A stretch of DNA of 64,000 bases from UBA5951 sp012269555 (GCA_038147755.1 JAYQTS010000008.1:248001-312000), one strand, 5' to 3'. Shown: positions 28,037-38,027, counted from the first letter of the stretch. The notes: generated by a model not told the origin, from the letters alone. A program made the numbers and translations.

Positions 28037-28899
28037 TTAACTAATTTTTGCCTATAAACTTCGTAAACTGCGCCGGTATCATATGTAGCTGGAACATTTT
28101 CTTTAGCTATGTCATATAGTTTTTGGGTAGCATCAAAAAGTGGAGTAGAGCAATTATTACTCTTTATATCTTCACTTATTACAGATATATCTTTATACGC
28201 AATTGGCATATTAGCTGTGGCTGGTTCGTAAGCATGATCTATCATTAGTGGCATACGCAAATCGGACATTTTTGACTGCCCAGCTCCGTTTGATAGTAAT
28301 TTAAATATCATTTTGGGATCTAGGCCAAGTGAGACCCCGTAATTTAAACTTTCTGCAGCGGCACAATTATGAACATAGACAGCATGGTTTGCTACAAATT
28401 TTAACTTTGATCCATTTCCAAATGGACCAGCATAAATTACTTTTTTCGTAAAATGCTCAAGTAGGGGAGCTATTTTTAAATAGCTATTTTCAGGACCGCT
28501 CGCCATCATAACAAGGTCCGCGACCGCGGCTTGAGCACCAGTTCCGCTTACTGGACAATCAAGTAAGACTGCACCACAGTTATCCAAGTCATTTTTTGCT
28601 GCTTGCTTTGTATCAAGAGTAAAAGTGCCTGTTTCAAGAACAACCTGACCTGGTTTCAGTATTTTACAAAGTTTATTAATTGAATCAGCAAGAATCTGAG
28701 TGCTTGCTATTGATAATATAATCATCTCACAGTCACGCAACCAGTCTCCATAATCAGATTGCGGAGTTCCACCAGCCTCTGTTAGCATTTTTTGTGCTGA
28801 TGGGTCTGGATCAAATCCATGAACAGCGATTCCGCCAGCCAATAAGTTACGCGCATAAGCTCCACCCATTGCACCAAGCCCTATTATTCCTACACTCAT
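28033..28899 (-). CDS. NAD(P)-dependent oxidoreductase, 3-hydroxyisobutyrate dehydrogenase family
   Basis: 288 residues from ATG 28899 (MSVGIIGLGAMGGAYARNL), preferred over the longer frame to 28977 because GGAG lies right before it. Motifs: GLGAMG loop, DCPVSGTGAQAA, GPFGNGSKLKFVAN with catalytic Lys. Forms an operon with the TauE/SafE permease. Its promoter region is shared with the divergent FAH-family gene and contains the TTATCGATAA palindrome. Confidence 0.87.
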   Translation of the reverse strand: MSVGIIGLGAMGGAYARNLLAGGIAVHGFDPDPSAQKMLTEAGGTPQSDYGDWLRDCEMIILSIASTQILADSINKLCKILKPGQVVLETGTFTLDTKQAAKNDLDNCGAVLLDCPVSGTGAQAAVADLVMMASGPENSYLKIAPLLEHFTKKVIYAGPFGNGSKLKFVANHAVYVHNCAAAESLNYGVSLGLDPKMIFKLLSNGAGQSKMSDLRMPLMIDHAYEPATANMPIAYKDISVISEDIKSNNCSTPLFDATQKLYDIAKENVPATYDTGAVYEVYRQKLVK

Positions 28900-28979
28900 G
28901 ATTACTCCGTTTTTTAATTTGAGGTTGATGTTTAATTTATCTATTAAAACCCTGATCGAGAATATTATTATTTTCACAT

Positions 28980-28989
28980 TTATCGATAA
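28980..28989. promoter_or_regulatory. Palindromic operator candidate TTATCGATAA, copy 1
   Basis: Perfect 10-bp palindrome between the divergent dehydrogenase/TauE operon (start 81 bases away) and the FAH-family gene (45 bases away). Same sequence recurs in front of five other operons to the right. No clear -35/-10 pair could be assigned around this copy. Confidence 0.55.
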
Positions 28990-29033
28990 TTGGCTAGAGT
29001 GTTTATAGTAAAATAATTAAGGGAAGGAGCATC

Positions 29034-29904
29034 ATGAAACTCGCAACTATATCTGATAATGGTAAAATTAAAGCAGGAATGATAGTGGGAGAAGAGTTTG
29101 TCTGCTGTGATGAAAGCAAAAATGCAACTACAGCTGTTTTAGCTATGATAAGGTCTGGTAATATATCTGAATGGCAAGCAATGTTAGAGATTGCTCCCAG
29201 GAAAAAACTAAGTGAAATAAAAATACTGGCGCCAATACCTTACTTGTTGCGAGATATGATTTGCGTAGGTAAAAATTATTATGCTCATGCCAAGGAGTTT
29301 TTTGATTCAGGTTTTGATGCAACCCAGAAAGAGACTATTCCATCAGAGCCCATAATTTTCACAAAGGCTATGACATCCCTAATTGGTCCAGATGATGCTA
29401 TTGACACTTCAATAGACCCAACTGGTTCAGTTGATTATGAGGGAGAGCTTGGTGTGGTAATTAGTAAGACCGCTCGTCGTGTCGCTAAAGACGATTGGCA
29501 GGATTATGTTTTTGGATATGTTATAATTAATGATGTAACTTCACGAGAATTACAAAAAAAAACATAATCAATGGACAATTGGTAAAGGTCTGGACACATT
29601 TGGGCCGATGGGGCCTTATATAGTCACCAAAGATGAAATAGACGATCTGCCATCTATGCAGATCCAGACACTTGTAAATGATGAGATCCGGCAGCAGGCA
29701 GAAGTCCGGGACCTAATTTTTGATATACCAACATTAATTGAAACATTAACTCTAACAGGAACGTTGCTTGCAGGTGATGTAATTGCAACTGGAACGCCAG
29801 TTGGAGTGGGTATAGGTTTTTCACCACCAAAGTTTCTAAAATCAGGGGATAAGGTTACCATCAATGTTACTGGATTAGGTTCTCTAACAAATCCAGTGAT
29901 TTAA
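29034..29904 (+). CDS. Fumarylacetoacetate hydrolase-family protein, one frame break
   Basis: FAH-fold enzyme: ICVGKNYYAHAKE, PIIFTKAMTSLIGPDD, VDYEGELGVVI (metal Glu), VTSRELQKK then, after a shift in the A-run at about 29552-29560, HNQWTIGKGLDTFGPMGPYIV, and GDVIATGTPVGVG near the end. Full product about 289 residues. Family members cleave or hydrate acylpyruvates and 2,4-diketo-3-deoxy sugar acids. It carries the TTATCGATAA operator also found before the lactonase/SDR/IlvD operon, so a sugar-acid role is possible. Good GGAAGGAG ribosome binding site. Confidence 0.85.
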
Positions 29905-29933
29905 TAATTGATAAAAAGATTAAGTTACTATCA

Positions 29934-29970
29934 TAAAAAAAGGGCGCCTTAGTGTAAACTAAGACGCCCT
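29934..29970 (-). terminator. Intrinsic terminator of the NitT/TauT-type ABC operon
   Basis: 12-bp stem with one mismatch (AGGGCGCCTTAG 29941-29952 against CTAAGACGCCCT 29959-29970), 6-base loop. Read on the minus strand it is followed by TTTTTTT, right after the substrate-binding protein stop at 29990. It may also serve the FAH gene from the other side. Confidence 0.85.
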
Positions 29971-29989
29971 AATATTTTAATTATAGGAA

Positions 29990-31039
29990 TTAGCCGTTTT
30001 TAGCCATCCATGCATCAGCAGCTGCTTCAACTGCTGCACGGTCAAAGTTGTTTGCACAACCTTCAAACACGTGTGAAAGATAATCATTAGTGTTGTAATC
30101 TTCATCAACAGCGCCAATCATCTTCATATCATTGTTAACAGTCAACCATGCTGACTCTGCAACTAAGCCATAGGATGTATCACCTGCTGGTGGCAATTGA
30201 AGCTTTGCAACTGCCTTAAGGTATGAATTACCTACTTCTTCAACTTCCCACTGATGAGGAGCGCCATCTTTTGCTTTTGACATAGCTGCAATAATATCCA
30301 AGTTGTACTGACCAACGTGAACACCCATTGAGTATGCTTTTAAGAAACGACAATATTTGTCATAGTTATCCATCATAGTTGCACCATTTACAGCATATGT
30401 ATTCGCAGGAGCGACTTTTGCAGATGGAGGTGTGATATCTCTAACCACAACACCTTTTGTTGCAAGTGCGGCCAAGTCAGAAATTGAACCAGCAAATGCA
30501 GCAGCTGTTCCTTTTAGGAACACGTTTGCTAATGTTGGGCCGGCGTCACCAACAACAACAGTGCTTACACCATCAATGTTTGAACCAGCGTGTGCCATTG
30601 CAACTTTTAGAGATGCAAGGTCACGGTCAGATGCTAGACCAACAGTCTTACCCTTAAGTTCTGTTACGCTCTGAAGTGGGCTATCGTCACTTACATAAAC
30701 ACCCTCTGGTGCTGAACTGTGAACTGAATATACAGTCTTTAGACCCATATTAGCGGATGCACCTTGGAAAACTTGCGGTCCATCAAGCATTGCAAAATCA
30801 GCTTGTCCATTTAAAAGAAAAGCCTGATAAGGTACAGTTGTGTCACCATCTAGATAAGTTGGGTCTACTCCCATTTCCTCATAAAAGCCTAGCTGAGCAC
30901 TAATGTGTGATGGCCAGAAAATCATTGAAGGATATGATGGTTGTATAATAGTGATTTTATCTAAATGTCCACCAGCCATAGCTGACATGGGCGATATTAC
31001 AGCAACAGCTAATGCGGTTGCCAATATTTTTTTAAGCAT
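29990..31039 (-). CDS. ABC transporter substrate-binding protein, NMT1/THI5 (NitT/TauT) type
   Basis: 349 residues with a Sec signal (MLKKILATALAVAVISPMSAMA, cleavage after AMA). KITIIQPSYPSMIFWPSH and GFYEEMGVDPTYLDGDTTVPYQAFLLNGQADFAMLDG follow the NMT1-like periplasmic binder pattern. Ligands in this family include sulfonates, pyrimidine precursors and aromatic acids, and cannot be told from sequence. Last gene of a four-gene transporter operon. Confidence 0.88.
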   Translation of the reverse strand: MLKKILATALAVAVISPMSAMAGGHLDKITIIQPSYPSMIFWPSHISAQLGFYEEMGVDPTYLDGDTTVPYQAFLLNGQADFAMLDGPQVFQGASANMGLKTVYSVHSSAPEGVYVSDDSPLQSVTELKGKTVGLASDRDLASLKVAMAHAGSNIDGVSTVVVGDAGPTLANVFLKGTAAAFAGSISDLAALATKGVVVRDITPPSAKVAPANTYAVNGATMMDNYDKYCRFLKAYSMGVHVGQYNLDIIAAMSKAKDGAPHQWEVEEVGNSYLKAVAKLQLPPAGDTSYGLVAESAWLTVNNDMKMIGAVDEDYNTNDYLSHVFEGCANNFDRAAVEAAADAWMAKNG

Positions 31040-31098
31040 ATTTCTCTCCCTTTACGCTCAATTACAAAGCCTTAAAATAAGGCTTCCCCTTATAATGG

Positions 31099-31935
31099 CT
31101 AATCATTAGACGATAGTTTTCTTTGCTTCTTTCTGGAAACACGCTCTAATCCTTTGGTATCTCTCCAAAAAACAATACGTCTATCCAAGACTTCTGCAAT
31201 AGTGAAAACTAAAAGTCCCATGATTGCCATCGTAACTAATGAAGCAAATGAACCAGCCATATCTAACCGGAATGCAAATCGCTGCATTAGAATTCCAACA
31301 CCCTCTGTAGCTGACCCAAATTGTGCTACGATAGTTCCAAGTAATGCTGTGGTAATTGCAAGTTTAAGCCCAGCAAAAATTTCTGGAAGGGCGTTTGGAA
31401 GCTGTTGCTTCCAAAAATATTGTGAATGAGTTGCGCCAATTGTTTGAAATAATTCTATAGCCTCGTCATTTTTCTTCAATAAACCAGTCAATGTATTAAT
31501 AAAAGGTGGAAAAAAACAAACTAATGTTGCTAAAGCAATTTTTGACTCCCATCCAAATCCAAACCAGGCAATTATTAAAGGCAGGACAGCAATGCCTGGG
31601 GTAACATTAAATACAACCGCATATGGTGCTATATATCTTCTAAATGTCTCATTAAAAGCCGCTAAAACAGCAAGGGTATTTCCTATAATTATTCCATAAC
31701 AAAAGCCAATTGACATCTGTGCCAATGTTGCAAAAAAGTGCCAATAAATAGTACCCTGTTCTATAACTTCAAATTTGAAAAATAAATTATAGAGCTTATC
31801 ACCAATTTTGGAGGGTCGTGGCAAGAATAATTCATTTAGCCCGCCATAACGTGCGTATGCTTCCCATAATCCCAATACAATGACAAAGCTAAGGGAGTAT
31901 TTTAAAAACGATATTATAAAGTTCATTGTTTTCAT
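31099..31935 (-). CDS. ABC transporter permease, NitT/TauT type (second)
   Basis: 278 residues, about six helices, with the EAA-type cytoplasmic loop (DEAIELFQTIGATHSQYFWKQQLPNALPEIFAGLK) that docks the ATPase. N-terminus overlaps the stop of the upstream permease by four bases. Works as partner of the other permease in a heterodimer. Confidence 0.9.
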   Translation of the reverse strand: MKTMNFIISFLKYSLSFVIVLGLWEAYARYGGLNELFLPRPSKIGDKLYNLFFKFEVIEQGTIYWHFFATLAQMSIGFCYGIIIGNTLAVLAAFNETFRRYIAPYAVVFNVTPGIAVLPLIIAWFGFGWESKIALATLVCFFPPFINTLTGLLKKNDEAIELFQTIGATHSQYFWKQQLPNALPEIFAGLKLAITTALLGTIVAQFGSATEGVGILMQRFAFRLDMAGSFASLVTMAIMGLLVFTIAEVLDRRIVFWRDTKGLERVSRKKQRKLSSND

Positions 31936-32789
31936 GATACAATACCTGCTTTCTTTCTTCTTTTTTCACTTTCTTTAAGCAGGAGAAGATCATTTTTCCA
32001 AAAAATCAGACGATAATCCAAAAAATCCATTATCTTAAATAAAATGAAACCAAAGATAGTTACTGAAAGAAGTGCTGCGAAGGCATAATCCATGGTTATC
32101 ATTATGACATATTGAGAGATTAAAACTCCCATGCCTTCACTGGCTTGAATAAATTCTGCAACTAATGCTCCCCCAAAAGCAGAGGCAGTTGCAAGCTTCC
32201 AACCAGCAGAAATCAATTCCATAGCAGATGCGAATCTTAGCTTCCAGAACGTTTGGAATCGTGAAGCGCCCAAAGAACGAAACATTTCTTCGGCTTCTTC
32301 ATCTATCTCCATAAGTCCCTGGAAGGTATTTACAAAGGGGCCGAAAAAGGCAACTAGGGCAGCTAAGGCTACAGCAGCCCATAAACCAAATCCCAATAGA
32401 GCTACAAAAATAGGGCCAACAGCAATTCTAGGTGTAGCCTCCATAAGAATAATCCATGGCTTGATGTATTTCCTAAATGTTAAACTTAACGTTGCTGATA
32501 TTGCGAGTCCCATCCCAATCGCCGTTCCTATACTTGCTCCAAGGAGAGCTTTTTGAAACGTAGATATGAGGTGTTTCCAAACTGTTTGGTCAATGATAAA
32601 AATATCAATCATTGCTAGTACTATATTAGTAGGCCTAGGCGCTATCATGTCCGCTTGAATTTGGTCTTCAAATCCATAAAGATTAACCATTTCCCACAAA
32701 AGAATAAGACCTGCGAAAATTAGCAAATGAAATGGAAGCGTTTTAAAAATACTAATATGTTTAGTCTGATCTGTTGTTGAATATGACAT
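31932..32789 (-). CDS. ABC transporter permease, NitT/TauT type (first)
   Basis: 285 residues, six predicted helices, EAA loop DEEAEEMFRSLGASRFQTFWKLRFASAMELISAGWK. Paralogous to the next gene, so the channel is a heterodimer rather than the homodimer usual for SsuC/TauC. Starts 3 bases after the ATPase stop. Confidence 0.9.
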   Translation of the reverse strand: MSYSTTDQTKHISIFKTLPFHLLIFAGLILLWEMVNLYGFEDQIQADMIAPRPTNIVLAMIDIFIIDQTVWKHLISTFQKALLGASIGTAIGMGLAISATLSLTFRKYIKPWIILMEATPRIAVGPIFVALLGFGLWAAVALAALVAFFGPFVNTFQGLMEIDEEAEEMFRSLGASRFQTFWKLRFASAMELISAGWKLATASAFGGALVAEFIQASEGMGVLISQYVIMITMDYAFAALLSVTIFGFILFKIMDFLDYRLIFWKNDLLLLKESEKRRKKAGIVS

Positions 32790-32792
32790 CTT

Positions 32793-33584
32793 TTAATGTC
32801 CTCCGAGTGTATCTCTGACTTCTTCAACAATGATATTAAACTCACGGCTGGTCTGTATGGAGATATCTCTTGGTCGGTCAAATTCTACATCAATAATTTT
32901 TGCAATTCTTCCTGGCCGGGGTGTCATAACTAATACTCGATCAGCTAGAAAAATTGCTTCTTGAATATTGTGTGTGACAAATAGGGTTGTTGCTTTTAAC
33001 TCACCAACAATACGCTCTAACTCGATATTTAGACGCTCCCTAGTGAATTCGTCTAGCGCTCCAAAGGGCTCGTCCATCAACATAATATTTGCGCCAGTTT
33101 GGATGAGCCGTGCTAGTGCGACTCGTTGCTGCATTCCACCGGACAATTGTTTTGGAAAGTGAAATTCAAAGCCTTTCAGGCCTACCAAATCTAGTGACGC
33201 CATCGCTTTATTTTTATCGTCTTGTGTGATTCGGTGTTGTATTTCTGATGGAAGAAGAACGTTTTCAATAGCGGTTCTCCAATCAAGCAGCACAGCTTTC
33301 TGAAACATCATTCCAATATCTGTTCGTGGTTTTGTCACAACCTCATTATTAACTGTTAAATCACCACTAGTTTTTTCGATTAATCCTGCCACTAAACGAA
33401 GAAGTGTAGATTTTCCGCATCCGCTGGGGCCTACGAGAGAGATGAATTCGCCTGCTTTAATGTTGAAGTCAGCTCCCTCAAGTGCGGTAACTGTTTCACC
33501 GAAAATTTTTGTTACGTTTTTTCCTTCTATAACAGTTTGGCCAAATGATGATTTCTTCGCTTTTTTCTTAGCTGTAGCAGCCAT
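32793..33584 (-). CDS. ABC transporter ATP-binding protein, NitT/TauT type
   Basis: 263 residues: Walker A GPSGCGKSTLLRL, Q-loop MMFQKAVLLDWRT, signature LSGGMQQRVALARL, Walker B IMLMDEPFGALDEFT, switch His in VTHNIQEA. A basic N-terminal tail (AATAKKKAKKSS) precedes the domain. First gene of the operon, with AAGGGGG as ribosome binding site. The promoter carries a TTATCGATAA palindrome. Confidence 0.93.
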   Translation of the reverse strand: MAATAKKKAKKSSFGQTVIEGKNVTKIFGETVTALEGADFNIKAGEFISLVGPSGCGKSTLLRLVAGLIEKTSGDLTVNNEVVTKPRTDIGMMFQKAVLLDWRTAIENVLLPSEIQHRITQDDKNKAMASLDLVGLKGFEFHFPKQLSGGMQQRVALARLIQTGANIMLMDEPFGALDEFTRERLNIELERIVGELKATTLFVTHNIQEAIFLADRVLVMTPRPGRIAKIIDVEFDRPRDISIQTSREFNIIVEEVRDTLGGH

Positions 33585-33626
33585 ATTTTCCCCCTTAAAG
33601 ACTTATCTAGGTTTATATAACCAAGA

Positions 33627-33636
33627 TTATCGATAA
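33627..33636. promoter_or_regulatory. Palindromic operator candidate TTATCGATAA, copy 2
   Basis: Perfect palindrome 43 bases ahead of the ABC ATPase start. On the minus strand TTGATC (33667-33662), 16 bases, TACACT (33645-33640) form a plausible promoter, and the palindrome begins 3 bases after the -10, covering the expected transcription start. That position suits a repressor. Confidence 0.65.
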
Positions 33637-33846
33637 AAAAGTGTAGCACTGCATTCCAGCAGATCAACAATAAAATGGAATATTTTTAAAAAAAGTAACT
33701 AGGTTTTTATTTTTAAAGGAAATAAAGAAATAGTGTTTTAGTTGGATATGGTTATTATATATCGTAATATTATCAAAAATGGTCCTTTAAACTCATAACT
33801 AATACCGGTATGAATTTCTTACATTAAAGTTTTCAAAAAAATTCTC

Positions 33847-35394
33847 ATGTCATTATCTTCTTTTTATTCTTCTAATGCACTTCTAAATATTCTATCCATT
33901 GGCCTAGATAACGCACCAGATGAAACCTTCATTCGATTTTTAGAAAATGATTCTCAGATAACAAGGCAGGCATTTTTTTCTGCGTGCGAGCGTTATTGTG
34001 CATTTTTTTTGGAAATTGGAATCAAACCTGGTGATAGGATAGTAGTCCAATCACAAAAAACTACAGACAGTCTATGCTTGTATATTTCTGCGATAATGGC
34101 TGGTGGTATATACATACCATTGAACCCCGATTTTACGGACGCAGAGGTATCTTATTATTTAAATGACTCTAAACCTACTATATTTATTTGCATGCCAGAA
34201 CGAGCAGAGTCATTGATAAAAATTGCGAGCGAATCAAATGTACCGTTTACTTATACGATTGGAACAAAAGATACAGGCACATTTTATGAAGAAATTTATT
34301 TAAGAGATGCCAAATTCACAGAAGCTGTCCCCAGAAAAGAGGAGGATATTGCAGCAATTTTGTATACTTCTGGTACTACAGGAAAACCTAAAGGTGCAAT
34401 GATTTCTCATAGGGCATTAAGTTCAAATGCATTGATACTCCAAAAAGAATGGCGTTTTACTAGTCAAGATGTGCTTATTCATGCACTGCCGGTTTTTCAC
34501 ACCCATGGATTATTTGTTGCAACAAATGTCGCACTTGTAAGTGGTGCAAAGCTAATATTTTTAGATAAATTTGACTCAGATAAAATTATTAAAGCAATGC
34601 CATTTGCTACATCATTAATGGGTGTTCCTACTTTCTATACACGGCTTCTACAGCATGCTGATTTAACTTTCGCCACCCAGCATATGCGATTGTTTATTTC
34701 TGGGTCAGCACCTCTATTGGCGCAAACTCATGAAGAATGGAGGGAGAAGACAGGCCATGCAATTTTAGAACGTTATGGTATGACAGAAGCCAATATGGTT
34801 ACATCAAATCCTTATATGGGTGTCAGAAAGGCAGGGACTGTTGGTATGCCACTAGAGGATATTAAAGTTCGTATTACCTCCCAAGAAACAATGGAAGAGG
34901 TTGGTGAAGGGCAAGTGGGCAGTCTTGAAATCAAAGGTCCAAATTTATTTTCTGGTTATTGGCAAAATCCAGAGAAGACAGCCTCAGAATTTCGTAAAGA
35001 TGGGTATTTTATTTCTGGTGACTTAGCTTGTCGTGATAGTGATGGTTACATTTCTATAGTTGGGAGGGAAAAAGACCTTATTATTTCTGGTGGATTTAAT
35101 ATTTACCCTAAGGAGATTGAAGCCGTTTTAGATGAGTTGCCCGATGTAATAGAGAGCGCTATTATTGGGGTTTATCATGCAGATTTTGGAGAGGCAGTAG
35201 TAGCTGTTGTGGTGAAAAAAGAACAAGCATCATTATCTGAAGAAGATATAATTGGATATGTTTCAAGCCAACTTGTAAATTATAAACGCCCAAAACATGT
35301 CGCATTTGTATCTAATCTGCCTAGAAATAGTATGGGAAAAGTACAGAAAAATACCTTAAGAGAACAGTTTAAAAGCCTTTTTGAAGTAAATTAG
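33847..35394 (+). CDS. Malonyl-CoA synthase-like acyl-CoA synthetase
   Basis: 515-residue ANL-superfamily ligase. P-loop YTSGTTGKPKGAM, then LPVFHTHGLFVATN, SLMGVPTFYTRLL, LFISGSAPLL and ERYGMTEANMVTSNPY, wording that follows malonyl-CoA synthetases (MatB/MCS) closely; C-terminal ISGGFNIYPKEIE hinge and catalytic Lys in NSMGKVQK. Activates malonate (or methylmalonate) with ATP and CoA. Converges with the EamA gene, overlapping its end by 4 bases. No obvious Shine-Dalgarno. Confidence 0.85.
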   Translation: MSLSSFYSSNALLNILSIGLDNAPDETFIRFLENDSQITRQAFFSACERYCAFFLEIGIKPGDRIVVQSQKTTDSLCLYISAIMAGGIYIPLNPDFTDAEVSYYLNDSKPTIFICMPERAESLIKIASESNVPFTYTIGTKDTGTFYEEIYLRDAKFTEAVPRKEEDIAAILYTSGTTGKPKGAMISHRALSSNALILQKEWRFTSQDVLIHALPVFHTHGLFVATNVALVSGAKLIFLDKFDSDKIIKAMPFATSLMGVPTFYTRLLQHADLTFATQHMRLFISGSAPLLAQTHEEWREKTGHAILERYGMTEANMVTSNPYMGVRKAGTVGMPLEDIKVRITSQETMEEVGEGQVGSLEIKGPNLFSGYWQNPEKTASEFRKDGYFISGDLACRDSDGYISIVGREKDLIISGGFNIYPKEIEAVLDELPDVIESAIIGVYHADFGEAVVAVVVKKEQASLSEEDIIGYVSSQLVNYKRPKHVAFVSNLPRNSMGKVQKNTLREQFKSLFEVN

Positions 35395-36296
35395 ATTGAT
35401 TTGCTAGAATTTCTGGTATCCAAATACGCAATTACTGTTGCTGACAGTGTTATCATAGCTCCACCTATGATAACATAAATATCAAATATATCACCGAATA
35501 GATATATTCCCATAACAGTAGCCCAGACTAGCTGTAAATAAGTCACTGGTTGGCTGATTGTCATCGGTGTAAGACGAAAGGATTGTGTCATTGCGTAATG
35601 ACCTGTTGTCGCAAGAATAGCAACAAACCCAAGACACATTACATCAAAAAAATTAGGCGTTACCCAGACTAATAGAACCATTGGTATTTGCGCCATAGAT
35701 ACAAATAGACTCAGCATTCCAACAATCACCATTGAGCTTTCCTTAAAAGAAAGTCTCTTTGCCATTAGATAAGAAGCTGCAAAAATAGGAGATGCAACTA
35801 TTTGAGCTAATTGTCCAAGCGAGACTTCCTGAAACCCTGGTCTGATTATAATCAGGGCTCCAATAAACCCTATAGTAAGTGCCATAAAATGATATGGCTT
35901 CATCTGCTCTCCAAAAAATAAAGCAGCTCCCATGGTTACATATAATGGAATTGAATATCCGATTGCAGTGACTTCAGCTATTGGAATGTGCATCGTGGCA
36001 TAAAACCATAAAATTACAGCTATACTATGAATAGCGCCCCTTAACATAAAAAACCCTAAACTCTTTCTTTTTATCTTCTGAGCCTCTTCCGTTTGGTTTT
36101 TCCCGGTGGTTAATAATCGGCGCACTACAGGCACCCAAAAAGGTGCTAGCATTATTGCGCCTGATAAATACCTTATGAAAGCAGCTTGGGTGGCTGGCAT
36201 ATCAGTACCAATATATCTAACAAACGTCAGCGTGAGCGAAAAACAAATGGTAGTGACTACCATCCATAAAGCACCAATAATTTTATCCGATTTCAT
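35391..36296 (-). CDS. EamA/DMT-family transporter
   Basis: 301 residues, ten predicted helices in two five-helix repeats; second half shows TAIGYSIPLYVTMGAALFFGE and the closing QLVWATVMGIYLFGD typical of EamA exporters. Last gene of the lactonase-SDR-dehydratase operon (39 bases after the dehydratase), so it may move the pathway's substrate or a product. Confidence 0.85.
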   Translation of the reverse strand: MKSDKIIGALWMVVTTICFSLTLTFVRYIGTDMPATQAAFIRYLSGAIMLAPFWVPVVRRLLTTGKNQTEEAQKIKRKSLGFFMLRGAIHSIAVILWFYATMHIPIAEVTAIGYSIPLYVTMGAALFFGEQMKPYHFMALTIGFIGALIIIRPGFQEVSLGQLAQIVASPIFAASYLMAKRLSFKESSMVIVGMLSLFVSMAQIPMVLLVWVTPNFFDVMCLGFVAILATTGHYAMTQSFRLTPMTISQPVTYLQLVWATVMGIYLFGDIFDIYVIIGGAMITLSATVIAYLDTRNSSKSI

Positions 36297-36335
36297 GCCG
36301 ATTTTTGATATAGTTTCAAATCTAAGAAGGAGAAT

Positions 36336-38027
36336 TTAAATAAGAAAATCAAAATCGACTCCTTTATCCGCTTGCAAAACATGGTCCATATATAATTTAT
36401 GATAGCCCCGTTTTGCTACAAATTTGCTAAGGTCAAGAGATTTATTTCGTTTTTCAAGCTCTTGCTCATCTACGTGAAGATGCAAATTTCTGGTAGCCAC
36501 ATCAAGGCTAATGATATCTCCACTTTTGACAAGTGCAAGTGGCCCACCATCTGCTGCCTCAGGACAAACATGCAGAATTATGGTTCCAGATGCGGTGCCG
36601 CTCATTCGACCATCTGAAATCCGCACCATATCTTTAACACCTCTTTTAGCAAGCTTTTTAGGAATTGGAATTAATCCTGCCTCCGGCATTCCAGGTGCTC
36701 CTTTTGGTCCAATGTATCTTAAAACAAGAATATCATCCTCATTTACATCCAAGTCTTCACTATCTATTCTGCTTGCTAAATCTTCAAGGCCATCAAATAC
36801 AACCGCTCTTCCTGTGTGGGTGAGTAATGACTCACTTGCTGCTGATTGCTTAATAATAGCGGTGTTAGGCGCAAGATTTCCTTTAAGAACGGCTATCCCA
36901 CCCTCTCGGTATACAGGGTTCCCTGCAGATTTTACAATTTTTTGTTTCCAAGAAAAATTAGTTTCGTCAATAATTTCTCCCAAAGTTTTTCCAGTAATAG
37001 TGTGTGTGTCTAAATGCAACTTATCTTTCAATTCCAAGAGTATTCTTGGGAGTCCGCCAGCTTTGTGCAGGTCCTCCATATAACCCTCACCAGAAGGCTT
37101 TAAGTCTACTATTACTGGGATATCCTTTGATAGGGCATCAAATGAATCCATATCCAGTTGGATACCCATTCGTCCCGCAATCGCTGTTAGATGAACTAAT
37201 CCATTTGTAGAACCGCCAATCGCAAGAAGAACAATTAAAGCATTTTCGAATGATTTTGCACTTAGAATACTACTTGGCCTTCGTTTCTGTGTTGCGATTT
37301 CAACTGCTATTTCCCCGGTATACTCAGCAATTCTACGCCTTTCAGAAGAGACAGCAGGCGCACAGGAAGAATCTGGTGGCATCAATCCAAGTGTTTCAGC
37401 GATCATCGCCATTGTGCTGGCTGTACCCATTACGCCACAAGTCCCGACAGTTGGCACAAGCTGATTATTTGCTTCAGCTATTTCTGCTTGATCAATTTCC
37501 TCTGCTCGGAATTTAGCCCATAGTCTCCTGCAATCCGTGCAGGCACCGACACGTTCTCCTCTATGAGAGCCCGTGAGCATAGGGCCAGTTACCAATTGCA
37601 CTATTGGCATATCTACACTCAATGCACCCATCAATTGGGCAGGAACTGTTTTGTCACAGCCACCAATGAGAACACATGAATCCATTGGTTGTGCTCTAAT
37701 CATTTCCTCTGTATCCATTGCCATAAGATTACGAAGATACATAGAAGTTGGATATGTGAAGGCTTCATGGACTGAAATTGTTGGGAATTCTAGAGGTATA
37801 GCGCCCTTCGCTAAAACACCAGCTCTTAAACTTTGAATGAGATCAGGTACATTTCCATGGCATGAATTGTAATTGCTAAATGTGTTTATTATACCTACAA
37901 TCGGCTTATCAAGCATTTCATCAGAATAACCAAGACCCTTAATAAATGATTTACGCAAAAATGTGGAAAAACCAAGATCCCCGTAATTTGTTAAATTTTG
38001 TCTTATCCCAGTTTTTTTATCATCCAT
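36336..38027 (-). CDS. IlvD/Edd-family dehydratase (sugar-acid dehydratase type likely)
   Basis: 563 residues. Fe-S/catalytic motifs: NSCHGNVP, GGCDKTVPAQLMG, GACTDCRR, TCGVMGTASTM, and the C-terminal RISDGRMSGTASG with HVCPEAADGGPL. The family covers dihydroxyacid dehydratase, phosphogluconate dehydratase and aldonate dehydratases (xylonate, arabinonate, fuconate). The neighbouring SDR and lactonase-like amidohydrolase favour a sugar-acid substrate over valine synthesis; that is inference. Confidence 0.85.
   Translation of the reverse strand: MDDKKTGIRQNLTNYGDLGFSTFLRKSFIKGLGYSDEMLDKPIVGIINTFSNYNSCHGNVPDLIQSLRAGVLAKGAIPLEFPTISVHEAFTYPTSMYLRNLMAMDTEEMIRAQPMDSCVLIGGCDKTVPAQLMGALSVDMPIVQLVTGPMLTGSHRGERVGACTDCRRLWAKFRAEEIDQAEIAEANNQLVPTVGTCGVMGTASTMAMIAETLGLMPPDSSCAPAVSSERRRIAEYTGEIAVEIATQKRRPSSILSAKSFENALIVLLAIGGSTNGLVHLTAIAGRMGIQLDMDSFDALSKDIPVIVDLKPSGEGYMEDLHKAGGLPRILLELKDKLHLDTHTITGKTLGEIIDETNFSWKQKIVKSAGNPVYREGGIAVLKGNLAPNTAIIKQSAASESLLTHTGRAVVFDGLEDLASRIDSEDLDVNEDDILVLRYIGPKGAPGMPEAGLIPIPKKLAKRGVKDMVRISDGRMSGTASGTIILHVCPEAADGGPLALVKSGDIISLDVATRNLHLHVDEQELEKRNKSLDLSKFVAKRGYHKLYMDHVLQADKGVDFDFLI

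Noticed and set aside
36399..37836. Several open frames on the plus strand opposite the IlvD/Edd gene
   Set aside because: They mirror codon structure of the dehydratase, have no ribosome binding sites and resemble no family.
36336..38027. IlvD as the branched-chain amino acid enzyme
   Set aside because: Placed in a catabolic operon with a lactonase-like protein, an SDR and a transporter, with no ilv neighbours; kept as general IlvD/Edd dehydratase.
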